From assembly GCF_020382885.2 (NCBI RefSeq), contig NC_058512.1, positions 11,000,802-11,064,801 on the forward strand: a stretch of DNA of 64,000 bases. Direction: 5' to 3'. Shown in pieces: positions 42,864-50,595 of this stretch (the stretch's first letter is position 1; every line of letters begins with the position of its first letter). This stretch comes from Scatophagus argus. Taxonomy: Eukaryota > Chordata > Actinopteri > Scatophagidae. The notes beneath the pieces are model-generated. The model searched no databases and was not told the origin of the DNA. It saw only the letters and a list, made by a program, of their open reading frames with translations. The translations under genes were made by a program, and so were the position numbers.

Positions 42864-45800
42864 TCAGTTTGCCCTCAGGAGTTCTGCATCTGTAAAAGAA
42901 CACAAATACATTAGAAGCTTTTGTTATATGTGGATGGATTTGGTACGTTTTTTAGTGTTGCATTTGCACAAAGTTGTACAAATGTACTCTAGTGTCACAT
43001 TTCAGTAGTTATACCAGATGTTATATCAGGTCACCTAAAAATGTCTCTGTCCTGCATTTCTGTATTTCTTTTTAACTCCTTTATCATCTCACCATCTTTC
43101 ACCACACCGCAGTACTCCTCACACTCGGCCTTGCTGTAGAACTTGTTGGCATTGGTCTGGCAGAAGCCCGCTTTGTATTGCACACACAGACCAACGGTAG
43201 AGTCAAAGGCCCAGACTGGTGGCTGGCCTGTGCAGGGTTGGGCTGCCATGGACAGGCGACACACAGCTGGGGGGAGAGAACAAAGCAGTGCTGATTTTTT
43301 AAATCTATTTCCAGAGATTTCTTTTTATTTTGTCAGCATCGATAAAGGCAATTTTACTTTATCCTGGCCAACAGACGAGAAAGCAAATCCACTTCTTCAG
43401 GCTGAGCATGCACTTAGGAGACATTTGCTTTCTGCCAGAAAGCCTTAGGTAGTCAGGTGATGTAGATTAAAGAGCAACAAAGTCCTAGACGTCCTAGTCC
43501 TAGTAAGTAGAAGGTCTTGAGTGGGTGTATAAGGACTTTCACCCAGGAGACCGCTGTTTGTGTACTGTATGAAACCAAAAGTCAACACTGACTGATTATT
43601 TTAATCCAAACCACAGTCTTTTCCTAAACCTAACCAAGTAGTTATGGGGTATAAACATAATCAAACCTTGGCTGCTTCACAACATTAACCATGTGTTAGA
43701 AAGTTCATCTGCGAGAAAGCATCTCTAATTCCCTCCTGGCATTGAGCACAATTAACAGTATTTATGGGTGGGAAGCCAGTGAGGGACAAAATTACTGCAC
43801 TGGTTGATAAAAAGGATGGCTAGCAATGGGCAAAAATAATGAAACTGTAATTAGTGTATAATCATCCCCTATGCGGATATTATGTTTTCAAACGTCACTG
43901 CTCACCTTCAGAGCGACATCTCTGCAGACACTCTCTCTCACTGTTAAAGTTGTTCTGGTTGCCCAAACAGCCTCCATACTTGAAGAGCTCACAGTTCATT
44001 GAGGAGGAGTTGTAGAAGTAACGCTGGTGCAGTCCAAAACATGGTCCTGAGTCCGGTGCTGCTTTACAGGCCTCTTTGTGGGAGCGAGAAGGTTAGATAC
44101 TAATTAGTTACAATGTTAGACTCAACATAACACTCAGCGTAACACAACATCTGAGGGTATCAGGTGGGTAAGCTGATCACTTACTGGTTCCATTGAAAAG
44201 AGGAGTATCTTCAATACCAGAACCCTCCTCATCAGCAGCTAAAGAGGGCACCACATTTCTCTTCTTCCGCTGCTTCACAGGTACAGACGGACACACTTAG
44301 ACAAACTTTTTATACCTAATACTTCTTTTTTTCAATTAAACTTTTTTTTAAATTTAAATATTACTAGTATTAAATGTTATTTAAAGCATCCATATTCAAA
44401 TTTTCTGTAAAATTATAATTAAATATATATTGAATTTAATAAATGGTGTTTTAATGTAAATTTTAATATAATAGGCCAAGAGAATTTATGTTGGATCAGT
44501 CACACATTGTGAGTACCTGAGGCTCAGGCTGAGCTGACGGCTCCGCCACCTGCTCTCCAGGAACACAGTCACCTGTAAAGGGGTTCAATGAGAACAACCA
44601 ATCACTTCGTAGCCAAACAGCATACTTTGATGATATCTTTAATTGTCTTATTGTGTTTATTTTGTGCTTTTGTATTATGATTATATGCTGCCTTGCTGAC
44701 CAAAGGCTTCCATGAAGAATCATATTAACATTTCTGTCCAGGCAACTTCATTCAAATGTGGTCTTAGTGTTTCCTATTCAGTCTATGTGTGATAATCTGT
44801 TTGTCTGTGCTGTACCTTTGTCCTGCTTAATGATAATAGTGTCATCAGCCATGCCCTGTTCTCTGACCAGTGTTTTAAAGTCTTCCAGCACTGTGGCTCT
44901 CACAGACTTAGTTCGACCTGCAGGGAGGACAAAGCCAAACAGATGAGGCAAATATGAGGTCATTCTTTGTCAAGGCTCTGAGGTAAATTTAATGATTCAC
45001 ATCACAGTTACGTTAAGACAAAACTTCCTCATAATTGGAAGAAATAAGTTAAATATTTGAGATGTTAAAAACACATGCCACTGAAACAATAGAAATATAC
45101 ACACTTTGGTTTCCTTTTATTTTTGTTCAACAGAATGAAAGCTGAAATGATACTTTAAAGGAATAAAAGAAATACAAAAATAAATAAACTCACTGTAAAG
45201 CTTAAGTGAGGTGCTCTTTTGCCCAGATGTTTTCTGTTTGCTCATTATCATTATGGCATACTCGTTGTAGTTCGTGTGAACCACGTAGGCATCCACATCT
45301 GCCCTCCACTCTGATGAAAGAACAATGAAATATATGAATACTTGTAAAAACTCCATGGGCAACATGAGCTGAAAAGAGAGACACATCACTGCAAGATTAC
45401 ACAGAAGGAGACAAAGATGGACAGAAACGTACTCTCAATGTGGTAGGAATATCGTCCAGGTGTGGTGGTCGACTCATAGTCCACAGACATCTCCTTACAA
45501 GTTCCATGTCTGTGCACGCACGCGCGCACACACACAAACACAAACACAAACAAAAGAAAGAGTAGTATAACAACAAACTATGCAATTTGTATCTGTGTGT
45601 TTATATTCAGAGCAGCAGCCATCTTATTAAATCTGTCTGAATGTGTCAGACATCTGCACAATATTACCAGCTTTGGATTTTGTCAGTGTTGGAAGAAGAA
45701 CTCTGAACTGTTAGTGGAGTTATGGTAGTAACACCACAATGTAGAAACACTCAGATGCAGATAAAAGTCCTGAATTCAAAATTTTAGTAAGTAAAAAGTA

Positions 45801-47053
45801 CTTATGTATTAGAATGAAAATGTACTTAAAGTAAAGACAGTAAAGGTGCTTATTATCCAGAATGGGACATATCAGAATGACGTGTGTTACTGAATTATAA
45901 TTTTTACTGTGTACATCTCTAAAGGTGCAGTTGGTAAAGCTGGAACTAATTAAATAATTTTATATGCTGCCTTAATTAATTTTAGTCTATGATTATAATC
46001 ATAATTTATTAGATGATATTTTTATTAATAATCTGAATATCCAACATAACTCATAACTAACGCTGCCAAACAAAAGTATTGGAGTAAAAAGTTCAGTGTC
46101 AACCCCCTGAAATGTAGTACGAAAGAAATATAACATGGAAACTTAGTTTAATCTAATTTAAATATCTATTTGAGTAAAACTTCAAACACCTCACTGAAAA
46201 TGTTGTCCTAGTAAATACTGTGAGGATCAGCCACTGTGTATGTGTTGTGATTTATATTTGTTTGTTAATTAAACATTCATGTATGCATTTCCTGATATTT
46301 CGTAGGATGAAACTGTTCAGAGAGGGTGTTTAAGATAGTAATTTGTTGAATGGCCTCTTAAAAATGTTTTTTGAAAAGTAATTTCTTACTTTACTATTTT
46401 GATACATGTTCGTGTAGGTGTGTGTACTCCTGACAAACCTGAGTGCTGTTCGAGTCGCCTTGAGTTTGCCTTCGACGGTGCTTTGCTGCAGTACCAGTTT
46501 ACCAATGGCTGCATCTCCCCTGTGCCTTTGCATATGGGGACACGTACTTGCCACAGCAACATCATACCAGGTTCCCAAAAACTGTTAGAGAGGGGTACCA
46601 TAACATATTTATATCTCACACACATAATGCACAGGAAAACTATAACTGAAATGGATATTTTTAGTTCAGCATACCAGACCACAACACTATTGTTAGTTGT
46701 TGAGTCTCATTCTTGACAACTGGAGAGATTTAACGATCAGCTATATTCCTCCAGAACTGTTCACCCGACTTTTGATTTATAAAGATCATAAGAGGTTTTG
46801 TTTTGTATTAAAGATACATTTTCCCCACAATATTAACTAAAGGGTATTAATCTAATAGCAGAAAGGAAAGAACAGAAAAGAGGAATCTTTAAGAGGAAAA
46901 AATAACAGGCAGATGCAGAACATAGTCACTCACCTGGGCCTGATTAAAGTTCTCCTGCGTGGTGTACAGAGGGTCTGGGAGTACAGGGAGCCCCTGAAGG
47001 GTCCCGGTCCAGCCCAGTACCAGCAGGAAAACAAGAGTCACCGCTTTCTGCAT
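42864..47053 (-). CDS. ambp: Alpha-1-microglobulin/bikunin precursor (AMBP)
   Basis: Liver-type secreted precursor cut into the heme- and radical-binding lipocalin alpha-1-microglobulin and the Kunitz inhibitor bikunin (light chain of inter-alpha-inhibitors). Ten coding exons: 46934-47053, 46439-46581, 45433-45509, 45194-45310, 44816-44917, 44517-44572, 44185-44269, 43906-44073, 43093-43266 and 42864-42889. They sum to 1068 bases, or 355 residues (human AMBP is 352). Residues 1-21 are a signal peptide. The lipocalin shows FLGTWY (41-46), the reactive Cys54 (STCPH), YVVHTNYNEYA, and the disulfide cysteines in HGTCKE and GDCVPGE. RKKR (206-209) is the furin site. DEEGSG places the glycosaminoglycan serine at 222. 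Kunitz domains lie at about 236-286 and 292-342. The end DAELLRAN matches the human DEELLR-type tail. The exon 7 acceptor could be 3 bases further upstream (44272). The second Kunitz domain has odd residues (see findings). Confidence 0.95.
43093..43266 (-). other. ambp: ambp exon 9: atypical Kunitz domain II
   Basis: All six cysteines are present (VCRL, QPCTG, GLCVQ, GFCQT, AECEEYC), with PVWAFDS and NKFYS as in the family. P1 is Thr302, and the usual Tyr-Gly-Gly-Cys is Ala-Gly-Phe-Cys. The exon ends GATG|GTGAGA. Reading on without splicing would give a longer tail ending at TGA at 43031, but the spliced form reproduces the AMBP C-terminus. Confidence 0.9.
43906..44073 (-). other. ambp: ambp exon 8: Kunitz domain I
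   Basis: Six cysteines at standard spacing, with GPCFG (P1 Phe246), QRYFYN, a YNSS sequon, FKYGGC and NNFNSERECLQRC. The fold looks intact. P1 Phe predicts chymotrypsin- or elastase-like specificity, where human bikunin has Met. Confidence 0.92.
44185..44269 (-). other. ambp: ambp exon 7: furin site and glycosaminoglycan attachment
   Basis: This exon separates the two proteins made from the precursor. It encodes RKKR at the very start, then NVVPSLAADEEGSGIED. Acidic residues before Ser-Gly match the chondroitin sulfate site of bikunin that joins it to heavy chains. An N-glycosylation sequon (NGT) sits at the end of the exon. The acceptor is weak: both GAAG|CAG and AAGCAG|CGG keep the frame. 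Confidence 0.85.
45681..46200. repeat. Diverged high-copy percomorph repeat in ambp intron 2
   Basis: It starts CAGTGTTGGAAGAAG. It continues with AAAAGTCCTGAATTCAAAAT, AAAATGTACTTAAAGTA, TTATTATCCAGAATGG, GGTAAAGCTGGAACTAATT and GGAGTAAAAAGTTCAGTG, and later CTGAAATGTAGTACGAAAG. This order matches a roughly 500-base non-coding repeat known to me from many percomorph genomes. The right end is eroded. Confidence 0.6.
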
Positions 47054-47244
47054 CCTGTCAGCCTGTCTGTCCACTTGTCTCTGAAGTCTGAGACACTGAA
47101 TCCCAGGAAACGGCCCATCTCCTTGCTTAACCCTTACTTACGCCCCCTCTCAACTCTTCAAACGGGGACAGGGCATTGACCTGTGTTTTGTGTGCAGTGC
47201 ATGCACTCACTCCCTCAGCCAAGTAAAAAACAAACAAGTTAAAG

Positions 47245-47256
47245 AGCAAAGTTCTG
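47245..47256 (-). promoter_or_regulatory. ambp: Candidate liver-factor site upstream of ambp
   Basis: CAGAACTTTGCT on the minus strand, about 195 bases before the start codon. It is followed by a TGTTTGTTTTTT forkhead-like motif. CAAAGTT resembles the HNF4 half-site. The same 12 bases occur upstream of the neighbouring gene (49597-49608). Function is inferred. Confidence 0.3.
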
Positions 47257-47809
47257 CTTCTCTGTCTCTCGCTTTGTGCTCTGACTTCAGAGTTTTGGCA
47301 ACATTGAGAAATCAATACATGTCAAGAGCTTAGAGTCTAATGAGTAACAACTGACTGTTTTATTCTGAACTGTGTACTATATTAAACATGTGTACCATGT
47401 ATATCGCAGGAGGCAGCAGTAATCTTCTCTATTACTGAATGCCTCTGATTTTACAATGTTGACATCTTCTGTTGCATATGAAAAGATGCTATAGCTCTAC
47501 AGAAAGCCAATTAGCATTTAAATGACACAGTATTCTTTTCAGCTCCAAACACTCCGTTTTACACAAGAGGGAGATGAATTAAATAAAGCTCAAATTATCC
47601 AACATTATGTTCCTTTTTTTATCAAGTAATCTCCATATTTTTACACATATTTCCTCCCTTCTGTCATCTATTGTCTTTAGTTCATTGTATGTTTGACAAA
47701 TGAGATTAAGACAAATATTCAGCCGCATTCAACAAATTCAGCAGTTTTTTTCTAAGCTTGTAGTGACATATGGGTCTCAGTGAAAGGTCAAACAAACACT
47801 CTCAATCAC

Positions 47810-47815
47810 TTTATT
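47810..47815 (-). terminator. Poly(A) signal of the alpha-1-microglobulin-only gene
   Basis: AATAAA on the minus strand, about 340 bases after the stop and about 760 bases before the ambp start codon. Confidence 0.55.
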
Positions 47816-48154
47816 TGCAAAAGATTGACACACGGTATTGTATTGTATTGTAACAAACATTCATTAAAATGCTAAAACTGGACAAAAACACAATGTGTGT
47901 GATATCTTGATATTTTTTTTTCTGTAATGATACAGTTTCAAATTTTGGAGAGCTTATGAGGACCTGAAAAAATATGTCTTTCATAGTATGAAATGCCAGT
48001 GATGGGGTGTCCACGATTCACGTCCCCCGTGTCCTGTCATCTCTGGGAGTCTGTGTCACAGTATGATGAGTGAAAGACTGATCAGTGATTATGTAATGTG
48101 ACCTTCAAACAATGAGTCACTCTCACCTGGTCAGATATTATCAGCCTCCTCCTC

Positions 48155-49558
48155 TTATGCAGGAACCACAGGTGGACTCACATCTTTTTTGGACTTCATG
48201 GAAACCAAAATCTGAATGACAGACATACAAGGTGCTCACAACAGGTGACTGACAAGTCTTCACACAAATACACGTGTGGTTTTAATATGCAAAATGTTCT
48301 CTTTTTTTAGCAAATCACAGTGTGAAACGCTTACCTGAGGCTTTGTCACCTGCTGACCTGGAACACACTCTCCTGGGAGGAGAGAAAGATGGAGAGTGTT
48401 TTTGTTTTTCATGACTTGTCTGTGCTTTTCCCCAAATGTGTGTGTGTACCCTTATTCTGATTCATGATGATGGTGTTGTCACTCATCCCATGTTGTCTGA
48501 CCAGTGTTTTAAAGTTGTCCAGCCCAGCAGCCGTCACATTCAGAGTTCGACCTGAAGAAAATGAAATTACCATTACACAGACTTAGCCATATGTTGAAAG
48601 AAAAACATGTTCCCTCAAATGGATTCAAAAAAATGGTCACTCACTATAAAGCTTGACAGTGGTGGTTTTATTTCCGGATGGTTTCTCTGTGCTCAGCAGA
48701 AGCATCATTGCATACTCATCGTAGTTGGTATGAACCACGAAAGAATCGACATCTGCTCCGAACCCTGTAGGAAGGAAACGCATTAGTGGAAGACAAAGCC
48801 TGATTCCTTTTTGGTTTTAACGTCACAAAAACCTTGCTCTTGCTGTGTGAAAGGTACAGAACGTACAATATGACAATAAAGATGGCGGGAGGAAGGAAGC
48901 TGTGAAAACATACTTGCAACATGGTGGAAGAATCGTCCTGGAGTGTCAGTCAAACTATATGCTGTAGACGTCTGCTTACATGTGCCATTCCTACATACAA
49001 GAAGACACCCGTGCAAAACACAGCACAGGTTACACTCACTACTTTACACCGTGTGTCTACTAGAATGCATTTAAGTCTGACCTGTAAGTAGTGGCTGTCA
49101 TTGTGAAGTTTCTCTCAGAGGGACCATGTTTCAGCTCCACTGCAACAATGACAGGGTTTCCATTCTTGCGTTGCATGTAGTGAGGACAAGAAGAAACCAC
49201 GGCTACTTCATACCACATCCCCATGAACTGCAAGGGCACAGAAATATTTACTGTACAGTGAAAGCATTTGCTTATAGATAGATGTGCTGATCTCAGGCCT
49301 CGTAATGAAACCGGTATTAGTGATAGTATCTGTCCACAGTTGAGTTTTTATCCACAAACACAAAGAGGTCTCACAGGGGAGCTGCTGTACCTATATTATG
49401 GGAAGGAAATGTGATCATTTTGACAGGTTAAGACTCACCCCACTCAGATCAAAGTTCTCCTGTGTGAGGACAAGAGGTTCTGGGAGCACAGAGATCACAT
49501 GCAGGATCCAGGCCAAGCCCAGGACCAGCAGGGACACCACACTCCCTACTCTCTGCAT
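48155..49558 (-). CDS. Alpha-1-microglobulin-like lipocalin without bikunin
   Basis: Seven coding exons: 49439-49558, 49082-49227, 48914-48990, 48645-48764, 48450-48551, 48335-48372 and 48155-48211. They sum to 660 bases, or 219 residues, with GT-AG junctions in consistent phase. The start MQRVGSVV and signal peptide parallel ambp. The lipocalin part has FMGMWYEVAVVSSCPH with the reactive Cys54 kept, FVVHTNYDEYAMML, GRTLN-like SRTLNVTA, and the disulfide partners NGTCKQ and GECVPGQQ. Four N-glycosylation sequons (NFT, NGT, NKT, NVT) are seen. After GECVPGQQVTKPQ a last 57-base exon adds ILVSMKSKKDVSPPVVPA and stops; no Kunitz exon lies before ambp begins 1.1 kb downstream. It is a tandem duplicate of ambp's lipocalin half, expected to be secreted and to bind small hydrophobic or oxidised ligands (inference). 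Confidence 0.88.
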
Positions 49559-49596
49559 CCTGTCAGCCTCTCTGCATTCCCCTCTGAGCCCAATAC

Positions 49597-49608
49597 AGCA
49601 AAGTTCTG
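49597..49608 (-). promoter_or_regulatory. 12-base motif shared with the ambp upstream region
   Basis: CAGAACTTTGCT on the minus strand, 40-50 bases before the start codon, identical to the copy upstream of ambp. It may be a retained promoter or leader element; an HNF4-like half-site is embedded in it. Confidence 0.3.
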
Positions 49609-49642
49609 ATTGTCTCTTTGTCTGTCTTTGTTTGTCTTGGCC

Positions 49643-49663
49643 TGTGTGTGTGTGTGTGTGTGT
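49643..49663. repeat. (GT)n microsatellite in the alpha-1-microglobulin-like promoter
   Basis: A perfect GT tract of about 10 units, about 85-105 bases upstream of the start codon of the minus-strand gene. Confidence 0.9.
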
Positions 49664-50153
49664 TTGCATGTTTGCACTAATGTGTGTCCATGTGACTGTT
49701 TGTTTGTTGGTCCGTATAGTCAGCAATCAACCCTGGACTTCAGAATTTGAAGCTAAAACAACCAAAAAAAAAAAAAATCAATGCATGTGCGAATTTAACA
49801 GCTGATAATTAGTAGGGAAAAGGCAGGATTGCCTTATTTTTTTAACTACCACAGTGGGCATTAAAATTAAGTGCTTCAGTCTAATTTCTTACAGTACCCT
49901 GCTCATCATATGTGTATTATAGGCTGTATGATATGAGATTACATAGGTAGCTTTAGCTTTAGCTATCACAGTGTAGCACATTAGAGAGCTACAGGTCTGC
50001 TTGACTTTAGAAACACATTGATGTGTACAATCTGCCCCCTGGTGTTCATATGGGAACTACACCACTTGAAGTGCTCAGGGGATACACGCAGAGGTACAAA
50101 TTGTAGGTTATAGTATATGCATACGCACACTCTCAGTCTGGAGGTTAATATTG

Positions 50154-50159
50154 TTTATT
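50154..50159 (-). terminator. Poly(A) signal of the ptgds-like gene
   Basis: AATAAA on the minus strand, at the end of a proposed non-coding last exon that starts at 50469 after a TACTCCCTGCAG acceptor. Confidence 0.55.
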
Positions 50160-50595
50160 TAAGTGTGTCAACACAATTAAAACTGATTATATTCAGGAGG
50201 CTCACAGGAATATTTAGAACTCAAAAAGATTTTATATAAAAAAATTTACGTATATATTGTTGTTATATTGTTTAGCTATGACAGCACAGGAGCACACACC
50301 ATGGACAAAAACAACATAATAGAGGATGAAGAGTATATTTTATCAGCATAATCATCAGAATGATGATGTTTGCTGAGAGAAAGTTTTTAGTTTAGTTCTT
50401 CATAGTAAATGCTGGGGGATAAAGTCAGGACAATAAGGTGCCATCTTCATCTCAGGTACATCAGAAAGCCTGCAGGGAGTAACAGAAACTACTTAATACT
50501 GAAGATTAGTAGGACAAAAGTCACTCATACACTCGCATGTACAAGTAACTCTCCTGATTTTCACATTTTCAAGACGGAAGGAAAAGAAGACTCAC

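Noticed and set aside
42703-42903. 66-residue frame continuing across the ambp last exon
   Set aside because: The phase set by the GATG|GTGAGA splice stops after eight codons and matches the AMBP tail; the longer frame is out of phase with it.
43031-43092. Unspliced extension of ambp exon 9 ending at a TGA
   Set aside because: It has no similarity to AMBP C-termini, while splicing to 42889 gives one.
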